Below, piece by piece: positions 30,490 through 39,074 of a DNA stretch of 64,000 nucleotides (the stretch's first letter is position 1; each line of letters begins with the position of its first letter). The stretch comes from an uncultured beta proteobacterium. GTDB lineage: Bacteria > Pseudomonadota > Gammaproteobacteria > Burkholderiales > Rhodocyclaceae. The DNA lies in assembly GCA_903908065.1 (NCBI GenBank), contig CAIVQO010000047.1, forward strand, positions 26,271-90,270, in the 5' to 3' direction. The translations under genes were made by a program, and so were the position numbers. The notes under the pieces were generated by a model. The model saw nothing but the letters and a program-made list of their open reading frames with translations. It made no database searches and was not told where the DNA came from.

Positions 30490-31335
30490 CTAGCGCAGGC
30501 TAGGCGGCGCAACGAGGTAAAAATTGCGGTAGGCGGCGTAATCCGCGCCGGTTGCCGCGACGAAGCCGGTGGTGGCCGGCAGCTTGACAGATCGGGATAC
30601 GCTGGCGAGAACCTTCTGTCCCTGGGGATCCCGACTCATTTCGACGAATGCCTTGCTCACCGCCGCCAGGTCCCGCTCGGGTACGCTTTTTGCGGCCATC
30701 AGGGCAAGGTCGTTGAGCGGATCGGATTGCCAGAGTATCCGCAGGGCATGCCCCTCGCGCTGTGACCATCCGCTGCTGAGCTGCGAGTGGGTTCCGACCG
30801 CCTTGACCTTGCCACTGACCAGTTGGGCGAAGGCGCCATCCATGTTGCCGCCAAACACCACGAGAACCGGGATTTTCCGATTCAGCAGATGGGCGTAGGA
30901 GTGCTTGTAGGCCACGGTCGCCTCGGGACCGGGAAATCCAACGGCCTCGCTGGCGAGATCCTCAAGCCGGGTAATCGGGGAGCTTGCCAGCACGGCGATC
31001 TGACTGTGTATCGGCGGCGCATCGCGCCGGGCGAACACGCGCCATCCCAGTTGTTCGCGATCCGGGCTGAACAAGTGGTTCGAAAAGATGAACTCCACTT
31101 CGTTGGCCAGCACAAAGGCCGTGGTATCCGCCGATGTGCGACCGATCTTGAGCTGCAACTTGACGCCGCTTTTGCCCGAGACGTATTCGATGATCGGGTT
31201 CCAGTAGCTCGCGGTCAGTTCGATCCCGTACTGGTTCACCGGCGAAAACCGATACCCGCCCGACCCCTGGGCGTGAGCAGGGAGATGAAGGAAGAACAGG
31301 ATCGCGAGGAAAAAAATGCGAAGGCGGATATTCAT
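30490..31335 (-). CDS. PhnD-like periplasmic substrate-binding protein
   Basis: The 281-residue exported protein has a signal peptide (MNIRLRIFFLAILFFLHLPAHA|Q). The fold of phosphate/phosphonate-type binding proteins shows as YRFSPVNQYGIELTASYWNPI, LQLKIGRTSADTTAFVLANE, ASSPITRLEDLASEAVGFPG, FGGNMDGAFAQLVSGKVKAV and SDPLNDLALMAAKSVPERDL. No permease or ABC ATPase gene is near; instead a histidine kinase gene follows 39 bp later. This suggests a sensing role, as in binding protein-kinase pairs such as TorT/TorS or LuxP/LuxQ. I chose the ATG at 31335 because it gives a clean signal peptide and has GGGACCGGA upstream; in-frame starts at 31359 and 31389 lack one. Confidence 0.85.
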   Translation of the reverse strand: MNIRLRIFFLAILFFLHLPAHAQGSGGYRFSPVNQYGIELTASYWNPIIEYVSGKSGVKLQLKIGRTSADTTAFVLANEVEFIFSNHLFSPDREQLGWRVFARRDAPPIHSQIAVLASSPITRLEDLASEAVGFPGPEATVAYKHSYAHLLNRKIPVLVVFGGNMDGAFAQLVSGKVKAVGTHSQLSSGWSQREGHALRILWQSDPLNDLALMAAKSVPERDLAAVSKAFVEMSRDPQGQKVLASVSRSVKLPATTGFVAATGADYAAYRNFYLVAPPSLR

Positions 31336-31410
31336 GTTCCGGTCCCGGTCAATGTTCATGGAGTGCGACACGCGTTTGAAGGTGATCAATGCCTTGCGTC
31401 GGGTATCGGT

Positions 31411-33588
31411 TCATGTGACAAGCTCCCTTTCGCTGGCATCCGGCGTTCCGCAGGTTCCGTCTCCGGTTTCGCCCACCGGCAGCGGGGTGAGCCAGAACGT
31501 GACCGTCGTTCCCTTTCCGGGCTGGCTCTCGATCCCCACCCGGCCGCCGTGAAGCTCGACGATTTCCTTGACGATGCTCATGCCGAGGCCCGTACCAGGA
31601 ATCCTTCCCGAGGTGTCGGCCCGATAGAAGCGCTCGAATACCCGGCCCAGCTGCTCGGGCGTCATGCCCATGCCCTGGTCGCGAATGCGAATACCTATCC
31701 GCCCTGGATCGCCTCCCTGGCCAGATTCGTGAGTCAGAGCAATTTCAACGGGTGTGCCCACTGCCGAATACTTGTAGGCATTCGACAGGACATTGAGAAT
31801 CGCCTGGGTGAGTTTGCTTCGGTCAGCCGTCACCCACCGCCTTTCCGCGTCGCTCAGCACGTACGGCACCGAACGATCCGCTGGAGCCTTGAAGGCGGCG
31901 ACCACGCCGTTCAGCAGATCCCCAAGGTCGAGCGTCTCAATCTTGAAATCCTTGCCGCGCCGGGCCTCGATACGTGCAAGGTCGAGCAGCTCGTCGATGA
32001 TGGTCGCCATCAGGTTTGCATTCCGGTGGATGACTTCCAGGAACTCGCCTTGCTCCTCGCTCAAGCCGCCGCGCGACAGGAGAACCTCCGAAAAGCCCAG
32101 TACGCTGGCCATCGGGGTCCGCAATTCGTGGGCCGCAGTGGCCAGAAATTCGCTTTTCATGCGATCTACTTCGGATTCGCGGGTAACGTCGCGAAACCAC
32201 AGGATCTGCGAAACGGTCACCCCCTTGGCGACACGTAGGCCCAGTTCCAGGACACGAGGTGGCGGGCCGGCGATCTCGATGAAGTGGCGCCGCTCGCCGT
32301 CCGCCCCGCCCTGCAAGGAAGCCAGTGCGGTCAGCTGCGCATTCGCCGCGCAAATGCGATTGATGCGGGCAACAAATGCCGTTTCGCTCAAACCGAAGAG
32401 CGGGCCTGGATCGATTCCTGTCATCCCCGCCAAAGCAGGGCTTACATACTGAACGCGCTTGGCCCCATCAAAGGAAACGAAACCGTCGGGGCTGAGAGAA
32501 AAGATCGCCCTCAATTGCTCGCTGCGCTCGACGAGTGATGCCTCGACCTCCTGACGGCGCGATATCTCGGTCGCCAGTTCCCTGCTGCGCTGCTCGGCAA
32601 AGGCGCGCTCTCGCTCGGCTAAAGCGATCTCGGCCTCAAGGCGCAGCGCGTCGCGGCGCATTCTGTCCAGCCTCAGCGCGCCGACGAGCAGCAGGATCGG
32701 AACCACCGCAGCAACCATGAGCGTTGCCGGCGAGGCAAGGTGACCGTAGGCTCGCTCGGTTCCAACGATGGTCACGAGGCTCAATTGCAGTCCCGGCACC
32801 GGGCTTTTCAACAGCAGCGCGGACTCCAGGTTCGGATCGCCGTGAAATGCCCGAAGATCGCCGGCGAACGTAAGAATCCCGCTATCGGCCGCGGCAATCG
32901 CCGCCAGTTGTGGCTCGGTCAGGAAGCTGCGGCCACCTTCTGCGGTTATCAATCGCCCCGATGCCGATAGCAGCAACTCCCTTTGCGAGGCATCGGTACC
33001 GGGCCCGATCAGGTTGCGGTACATCAGGGATGCGGGGGTCTCGGTAACCACCCAGCCGTTGATGACATTCTTATGCAGCACCGGCTCAGAGGCAATCATC
33101 AGGGAACGGTCAAAATCCACCCAAATCGAACCCTCGCCACGTGCCTCCGGGCTCAAGGCCTGGGGCGGTGCTTCCGGATTGCTGTCCGCCAGGACCTTGC
33201 CGTCGTGATCGAAGTAGATTATCCGGCTCCCCTCGCTGCCATGTCGGTTGTTGGCGTGGAACCGGAATCGATCTTCGATCGCCTGCCGGCTGGCGTCCAA
33301 TCCGTAGCGCGGGGACATGCCCAGGTCGCGGTTTGCCAGGAACGCCTTGATTTCGAAAATATCAGCGTGGACCGCAGCCTCGTTGCGCAAGTCTTCGACG
33401 TAGTCGCCCAGGGCAGCGGCACGCCGCTGGCTGTCAACGACCAGAAAAGCATGCGAATCGCGCTTCATGCGCTGCCAGGAATGCAGGGAATAAGCAAAAA
33501 GCAGCATCGAATACAACGCAAAGGCGACCGCCACGATCACCGGCAGGCGAACCAGGGCGGCTTGAAAGCGGTCGCCTCGTAGAAACAT
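31411..33588 (-). CDS. Sensor histidine kinase with large periplasmic Cache-like domain
   Basis: The 725-residue protein has helix 1 (VIVAVAFALYSMLLFAYSL) and a periplasmic sensor of about 260 residues with double-Cache features (IIYFDHDGKVLADSNPEAP, SLMIASEPVLHKNVINGWVV). Helix 2 is ATLMVAAVVPILLLVGALRL. A coiled-coil, PAS (QLRAIFSLSPDGFVSFDGA), HisKA (AAHELRTPMASVLGFSEVL) and HATPase (RIRDQGMGMTPEQ, GTGLGMSIVKEIVELHGG) follow. The start lies 6 bp after the amino-acid-type binding protein gene, its probable sensing partner. The catalytic half is shared with the kinases at 28210 and 34500; the sensor half is unrelated, so swapping of input domains is likely. Confidence 0.91.
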   Translation of the reverse strand: MFLRGDRFQAALVRLPVIVAVAFALYSMLLFAYSLHSWQRMKRDSHAFLVVDSQRRAAALGDYVEDLRNEAAVHADIFEIKAFLANRDLGMSPRYGLDASRQAIEDRFRFHANNRHGSEGSRIIYFDHDGKVLADSNPEAPPQALSPEARGEGSIWVDFDRSLMIASEPVLHKNVINGWVVTETPASLMYRNLIGPGTDASQRELLLSASGRLITAEGGRSFLTEPQLAAIAAADSGILTFAGDLRAFHGDPNLESALLLKSPVPGLQLSLVTIVGTERAYGHLASPATLMVAAVVPILLLVGALRLDRMRRDALRLEAEIALAERERAFAEQRSRELATEISRRQEVEASLVERSEQLRAIFSLSPDGFVSFDGAKRVQYVSPALAGMTGIDPGPLFGLSETAFVARINRICAANAQLTALASLQGGADGERRHFIEIAGPPPRVLELGLRVAKGVTVSQILWFRDVTRESEVDRMKSEFLATAAHELRTPMASVLGFSEVLLSRGGLSEEQGEFLEVIHRNANLMATIIDELLDLARIEARRGKDFKIETLDLGDLLNGVVAAFKAPADRSVPYVLSDAERRWVTADRSKLTQAILNVLSNAYKYSAVGTPVEIALTHESGQGGDPGRIGIRIRDQGMGMTPEQLGRVFERFYRADTSGRIPGTGLGMSIVKEIVELHGGRVGIESQPGKGTTVTFWLTPLPVGETGDGTCGTPDASERELVT

Positions 33589-33594
33589 TGCTCG

Positions 33595-34479
33595 CTACGC
33601 TCCGCGTGAAAAGAATTCCGGGAAATAGCGCTGTATCCCGGGGTAGTATTTGCGCACCAGGGCGTCATAGCTCCCATCCTTGCGGATCTGCCGCAGGTAG
33701 GCATTGAACGCATCGCGCAACTGTGGGGAAGACTTCGGAAAGGCTGCCGCCAGTTCCTGCGTATGGGAAATCGGGCCGAGAACCTTGATGCGGCCCGCCC
33801 ATTTCTGCAAATCGAGAATGGCGGACGGAACGTCGAGCAGCGTGAATTCAACGCCGCCCTCAAGCAGGGTTGGCACCATTTCATTGATATTGCTGCTGCG
33901 GGTGTAGGGACGCAGATCGTAGCCCTTCCCTTTCAGGTCATAGTTGGCGGGATCCAGACAAGTCTTCTCCATGACCAGCAGGCTCTTCTTGCCGATGAAA
34001 CGCCGGGTCTCGGCAATATCGTTGTCCAGATTTGCACTGCCCTTGATCGGCTTGTAAATGGAGCTTGCGCGCGAAACCAGCAATACCTGCGAGGGGAAGG
34101 TTGCATCGGAAAACAGCAATATCTGCTGGCGCCAGGGCAGTACGGTGAACCCGCTCGCAATCATGTCTCCCTTGATCGGGAGGTTGCCGACCAATTCCAC
34201 CTCGCTCCCATTGCGGTTCACGCTTTTGCCCAGGAGATCGGAGACGACGCTGTAGAAGTCGGAGTACACCAGCGAGTATTTGACGCCGATATGACGCGCG
34301 AATCCCTGTACCAGCTCGACGTCGAAACCGTCACCGGCACCGGTCACAAAATTGGCATAGCGAATGCCGATGTGGCGCAATTCGCCACGTTCGCGGACCT
34401 CCTTGAGATCGGCAATCGCACTGGGCGCCAGAATTGCCAATATCAGCGCGAGCATTAGCTTGTGTAGTCGAACGGTCAT
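33595..34479 (-). CDS. Periplasmic amino-acid-type substrate-binding protein (SBP_bac_3 family)
   Basis: The 294-residue protein has a signal peptide (MTVRLHKLMLALILAILAPSAIA|D). Class 3 binding-protein landmarks follow: LKEVRERGELRHIGIRYANF, GFDVELVQGFARHIGVKYSLV, DMIASGFTVLPWRQQILLFS, GKKSLLVMEKTC, LLEGGVEFTLLDVPSAILDL and the C-terminal SPQLRDAFNAYLRQIRKDGS. Related proteins bind polar amino acids or act as fused kinase sensor domains. No transporter genes adjoin; a kinase gene follows after 6 bp. An in-frame ATG at 34503 overlaps the upstream stop (ATGA), but the ATG at 34479 has an AGAAGAAAAGAGA purine tract and begins exactly at the signal peptide. Confidence 0.88.
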   Translation of the reverse strand: MTVRLHKLMLALILAILAPSAIADLKEVRERGELRHIGIRYANFVTGAGDGFDVELVQGFARHIGVKYSLVYSDFYSVVSDLLGKSVNRNGSEVELVGNLPIKGDMIASGFTVLPWRQQILLFSDATFPSQVLLVSRASSIYKPIKGSANLDNDIAETRRFIGKKSLLVMEKTCLDPANYDLKGKGYDLRPYTRSSNINEMVPTLLEGGVEFTLLDVPSAILDLQKWAGRIKVLGPISHTQELAAAFPKSSPQLRDAFNAYLRQIRKDGSYDALVRKYYPGIQRYFPEFFSRGA

Positions 34480-34499
34480 ATCTATTCTCTTTTCTTCTG

Positions 34500-37400
34500 T
34501 CATGCAGTCATGACCGGCACGTCAGCCATGGGTAGCCACAGGCTGACCCGGGTGCCCGTGCCGGGCCGGCTGTCAATGTCGAGTCGACCGCCATGCAATT
34601 CGACGATTTCCTGGACGATGCTCATGCCAAGGCCGGTGCCAGGAATCTGGCCGGAGGCGTCCGCGCGGTAGAAGCGCTCGCATACCCGCGCGGCCTGCTC
34701 CGGCGTCATGCCGATGCCCTGATCAACTATGTGGATGCCGAACATCCATTCCTCCTCATCGCGATCACTGCCGACCGGCTTGTGCTGGTCGCTAAAATCG
34801 ATCCGGACGACACCGCCGGACGGCGAGTATTTATAGGCGTTGGACAAGACGTTATTAATAGCCTGGATCAGCTTGCCCCGGTCGCCGCGGATTTTGCAGT
34901 GGAGGTCACATGGTGCAATCATTGGGGCGATGCGAGCCGTTGGCGGGTTGAACCCGGAAACCGTTTCACGCACCAACTCGACGGCGTCGATGGATTGCAT
35001 CACGAAGTCCTTTCCCCGGCGCGACTCGATTCTGGCCAGGTCGAGCAATTCATTGATGATCGAAATCATCAGTTGCGATTGCCGATAGATGGTTTCCAGG
35101 AACTCGGCCGTGTCATCGACGCCGATATCGCTATGCAACAGCAGCTCGGTGTAGCCGAAAATGTTCGCCATCGGTGTGCGCAGCTCATGCGCCGCGGTCG
35201 CCAGGAATTCGCTCTTGAGTTGCGCCACCTCGACTTCGTGGGTGATATCGCGCAGGTAGATCAGCGTCGTCACGCTCTCGTCAGGCGACTCACGCAAGCC
35301 GATCTGGAGCATGCGTCTTGGCGGTCCTGCGATCTCGAAGGTATGGCGGTTGATGCGGGTCGCAGCTGCGGTGCCGCGAACGGCGCCGTCCATATCCGGG
35401 GTGTGATCCCCATCGAACTGGTAGCGCCGCAGAGCCTGCATCCCCGGAAATGGACCGCCGGCAGTACATTGGTCCCCGAGCCTGGCAGAGAAGCCGGCTT
35501 CGTCGAGACCGACGACCTGCGAAGCCTCCAGTCCCGTAAGACTCACGAAGGCCGGGCTGACATAGGCCACCTGGTGATCCCGTCCGAAGGATATGAAGGC
35601 ATCGGGACTCAGCGCAAAGATCGAATTGAGCTGCGCCGTTCGCTCTCGATCGCGTTCCTCGGCGGCCCGCCGCTCCGTAATGTCCGTGTGCGATCCTGCC
35701 ATTCGTATTGGTTCGCCATTCGCATTCAGGATGGCCCGACCGCGATCGAGGATCCATTTGTAATCACCGCTTTTGCACAACATCCGATATTCGCTCAGAT
35801 AGAAAGTTGACTCGCCACGCAGGTGACACTGCGTTGCGGCCAAAGTCGCCTCGAGATCTCTGGGATGAATGCGCGAAATCCATTCTTCGACGGAGTCGCC
35901 AATTTCATCGGGAGAGTATCCCAGCATCTCCTTCCATCGGTCGGAGAAAAATACCTTGCCGGTCTTCGGATTCCAGTCCCAGATCCCGTCGTTGGCGCCA
36001 CTGACGGCCAACTGCCAGCGCTGCTCGCTCTCCAGAAGAGCAAGCTCTATGCGCTTGCGCTCGCTGATGTCGCGGGCGAATCCGACCGTACCAAGGATCC
36101 CGCCATCGGGCCCGACGACTGCCTTCTTGTAGGTTTCTATCCAGCCGGACTCCGATCCGCCGGCCACCGGTTCCTCGACGGATTTGCCCCCCCCTTGCGA
36201 CATGATTTCGGCGTCATCGCGGCGATAGCGCTCTGCGAGTTCCGCTGGCCAGACATCGAAATCGGTCTTGCCGACGACATGTTCCGGGTCGGCCTGCCCA
36301 CACGCATCAGAGAACACTCTGTTTACAGCGAGAAAGCGGCCCTCCGCATCCTTGAGCCAGAAGAAGAAGGGCAGGTTGTCGAGCGTGGCGCGCAGGTACA
36401 GCTCGCGCTCGCGCAAGGCCTCTGCGGTGGCCTTGAGCTTGGTGATGTCAATTCTGTTGCCCACGATGTAGCCGCTGGGAGTGCGATATTCGACAATGAG
36501 CAGCCAACGTCCGTCGGACAAGCGTTGCTCGATGACTTCACCGTTGGCTTTCTGATGCTGCTCGACGCGGTGCGCAACCCAGGCCTCCAGGTGGCCGTCG
36601 GCGGCGGGGTACTGGCCACGCTCGGCCCCCTTGCGTACGATCTCCTCGAAACTGGCTCCGGGCACGATGAAGTCGCGACTGGCTGTATAGAAGTCGAGAT
36701 AGGCCTCGTTGCAAAGCACCAGGCAATCGTTTTCGTCATAGATCGTGAAGCCCTGTTCTATGCTGCTGACGGCCTCGCGCAAGAGTTGGTTCGCCCGTTC
36801 GGCCGCAAGCCGGCTCTGGTGATACTCGCGGGTACGCTCATCGACACGGCGTTCGAGTTCGGCATACGATTCGGCCAGGCGGTCGACCATGGTATTGAAC
36901 GCCGCGATCAGCCGGCCGAACGCTTCTTCGTTGCGGACCGGGATCCGTGCCGCCGGTCGACCGCTGGCGGCAATCTGCTCCGCAACAACGGAGACCTCGT
37001 CCAGAAGGCTAGTAATGAAGCGGGCACCGATTCGGGCGAAAGCCACCACGGCAAGGACCGCAAGGATGCCAAGAATCAGAAACAGGAGCACTATGAGGTT
37101 GGCACTGCGAACGGCCTCGGTCTTGTCACGGGCGACCGTCAGCTTGAGCCCAAGTTTCCCCATCGGACCCGCCAGCCGCAATGGCCTATCCAGGGTAAAG
37201 ACAGGATGGGTCGAGCGGCTGCCGGTGATCAGATCTCCGTTGGCGCTGAGCCATTGGCTGTCGGCGATGGTTGCCGGCGGTAGCAGCGAACCAACCGGTA
37301 TGTGAAGAACTACGGCCCCCTCCGGTTGCCGGGTCAGCTGGTATCTAATGGGCATCACCAGCTGTATTCCAGAACGTGGCGTTCCCGCATTGCGCACCGA

Positions 37401-37871
37401 TGCACTGGCGACATCCGAACCTATTTGCGTCGCTATTGCCGGGTCGTGCGAATAGTCTGGCACAGGGACGACGTTGCTGGCGACCGGGCGCCCACGGTAG
37501 TCAACCACGGTAATGCTGGTTCCGGAGATGGCCAGTTTCTGATTGCGCAAGAGCGGAACCAGATAGATCTCACGGCCACGAGAATCAGCCAATGCGTTGG
37601 CGGTAACGCTGTTGCCCGCGATGGACTCGCCGACCGAGGTGACTGCGGCCAGCAGCAGCTCGATTTCACGCCCTTCGACCTCTGCGCGCCCTTCGAGCAG
37701 GGTCTCCACCTGATCCCTGATCTGGTAGCTCGCCGCGTAGTAGGCACTAGACAGAATCAAGACGCCAAACGGCAGCGCTACGGCCAGCAAGGCCACGATG
37801 ATCTTCCGCCGCAGGTCGAGCGTCGCGAAGTGTTGATGGAGATTCGCGCGAATCGTCGAAGGACTGACCAT
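34500..37871 (-). CDS. Sensor histidine kinase with Cache, HAMP and four PAS domains
   Basis: The 1123-residue protein has helix 1 (KIIVALLAVALPFGVLILSS), a periplasmic Cache-like sensor, helix 2 (LIVLLFLILGILAVLAVVAF) and HAMP with coiled-coil. Four PAS modules follow (SSIEQGFTIYDENDCLVLCN; LRATLDNLPFFFWLKDAEGR; WQLAVSGANDGIWDWNPKTG; QLNSIFALSPDAFISFGRD). HisKA (AAHELRTPMANIFGYTELL) and HATPase (IVDQGIGMTPEQ, GTGLGMSIVQEIVELHGG) close it. There is no receiver, so phosphotransfer must go to a separate protein, for example one of the stand-alone receivers. The ATG at 37871 lies 5 bp past the LivK-like stop; the reading frame extends further upstream but would overlap that gene by 80 bp. It shares its catalytic half with two other kinases here. 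Confidence 0.9.
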   Translation of the reverse strand: MVSPSTIRANLHQHFATLDLRRKIIVALLAVALPFGVLILSSAYYAASYQIRDQVETLLEGRAEVEGREIELLLAAVTSVGESIAGNSVTANALADSRGREIYLVPLLRNQKLAISGTSITVVDYRGRPVASNVVPVPDYSHDPAIATQIGSDVASASVRNAGTPRSGIQLVMPIRYQLTRQPEGAVVLHIPVGSLLPPATIADSQWLSANGDLITGSRSTHPVFTLDRPLRLAGPMGKLGLKLTVARDKTEAVRSANLIVLLFLILGILAVLAVVAFARIGARFITSLLDEVSVVAEQIAASGRPAARIPVRNEEAFGRLIAAFNTMVDRLAESYAELERRVDERTREYHQSRLAAERANQLLREAVSSIEQGFTIYDENDCLVLCNEAYLDFYTASRDFIVPGASFEEIVRKGAERGQYPAADGHLEAWVAHRVEQHQKANGEVIEQRLSDGRWLLIVEYRTPSGYIVGNRIDITKLKATAEALRERELYLRATLDNLPFFFWLKDAEGRFLAVNRVFSDACGQADPEHVVGKTDFDVWPAELAERYRRDDAEIMSQGGGKSVEEPVAGGSESGWIETYKKAVVGPDGGILGTVGFARDISERKRIELALLESEQRWQLAVSGANDGIWDWNPKTGKVFFSDRWKEMLGYSPDEIGDSVEEWISRIHPRDLEATLAATQCHLRGESTFYLSEYRMLCKSGDYKWILDRGRAILNANGEPIRMAGSHTDITERRAAEERDRERTAQLNSIFALSPDAFISFGRDHQVAYVSPAFVSLTGLEASQVVGLDEAGFSARLGDQCTAGGPFPGMQALRRYQFDGDHTPDMDGAVRGTAAATRINRHTFEIAGPPRRMLQIGLRESPDESVTTLIYLRDITHEVEVAQLKSEFLATAAHELRTPMANIFGYTELLLHSDIGVDDTAEFLETIYRQSQLMISIINELLDLARIESRRGKDFVMQSIDAVELVRETVSGFNPPTARIAPMIAPCDLHCKIRGDRGKLIQAINNVLSNAYKYSPSGGVVRIDFSDQHKPVGSDRDEEEWMFGIHIVDQGIGMTPEQAARVCERFYRADASGQIPGTGLGMSIVQEIVELHGGRLDIDSRPGTGTRVSLWLPMADVPVMTA

Positions 37872-37875
37872 GGGC

Positions 37876-39035
37876 TCAGCGCCTGGCGAAAGGCCGCAGA
37901 GCGCCCTTAGCGTCGAAGCGGGCCAGGAGAAGCTGGCTTCGATCGAGGGCTTCATGATCTCCGGGGCCGAAGGGTTGCCGATAGTTGCGGACCAGTCCCT
38001 CGTACCGGTCGATCCGCTCGACCGAATCCCGTATCGCCGAACGATCAGGACGCCCGGCTTTGGTCGGGGCCTCGGCGAGGAGGTACGTCAGAGCATATGC
38101 ATGGGCCAATCCGGTCTGGGCATGCCGTTCGTCGGCCTCAACACTGAATTTCCGCTTGATGCCAGCAGCTACTTGCTGACCACGCTTACTCCCCAGACTA
38201 TTGAAACTGAATGTCTGTACAACGACGAGGTCAACGGCTTGAAAGGCTTCACCGGTCACCGCCGCAAAGTCACCGGCGACGATGCCCCAGTGTGAAATGA
38301 TGGGCGCTCGTTGGGCAAGAGGTAACCCGGCCATCTGCTTTACTATCCGCGCGCCTTCGAATTCATTGGCGACCATGATTACCGCCTGCGCGCGCCCCTC
38401 CTGGGCGCGTGCAAGGTGAGATGAGAATTCCGTTTCACCCCAGTCGTACCAAGACATGGAAAGCTGCAGGGTGCGCCTCCATTTTGCATAGCGCAGTGCC
38501 GCCGCTCCGCTGCTGCGGCCCCATCCATTGTTCGGCAGTATCAGCAGAAGCTTGTTGAATCCTCTCGCCCGCGCGTGGCTGAGCAGAACATCCATCGCCC
38601 AGGTATCCGTCAGGGACAAGCGAAATACAAAGTTTGGCGATGGCTGCCGGACAATCTCGCCGGCCGCAGCCCACGGATCCAGAAGCGGTAAGCGCAATGT
38701 ATTGGCAAGTGGCGCCAGTTCGATCGCCACGGGCGAAAGGCGCCCACAGGAGACCGCCACGACATTCGTGTTCTCGGCGAACGCGCCGAAATTGTCGATC
38801 GCGCGCGCCGGTACATCGCGGTCGTCCCCCGTGGCCAATGAGAGCTCTCGTCCCAGCGCCCGGCCTCGGGAATGGGCCTCGTTTATCGCGAGCTGGATGC
38901 CTTTTCGATTGCCTGTGCAGCATGGCTTCCCGGCATACTGAATTCCGCGGTTAGGCCTATGACCAAGGGGGACTGCACGCGCTGCGCTCACACTTCCCTC
39001 ATGGACAGGGATACTAGGCAAGCGAGCAGAAGCAT
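37876..39035 (-). pseudogene. LivK-like periplasmic binding protein with nonsense and frameshift near the 5' end
   Basis: Most of the gene encodes a type 1 periplasmic binding protein of the Leu/Ile/Val-urea class: KGIQLAINEAHSRGRALGRE, AVSCGRLSPVAIELAPLANT, NFVFRLSLTDTWAMDVLLSH, GFNKLLLILPNNGWGRSSGA and GLAHAYALTYLLAEAPTKAG. The expected first strand is in another frame: MLLLACLVSLSMREV (ATG 39035), then TGA at 38990-38988, then QSPLVIGLTAEFSMPGSHAA, and a switch of frame at the A4 run (38905-38902) into the main frame. In the main frame a GTG at 39078 gives a long N-terminus without signal peptide. As read, no functional exported product is expected. A homopolymer sequencing error could explain the shift but not the TGA. 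The product would have been the sensing partner of the kinase at 34500. Confidence 0.7.
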
Positions 39036-39074
39036 ATTTGCGAACCGTCGCGCGAGCTAGGCGGCACCTTTCAT

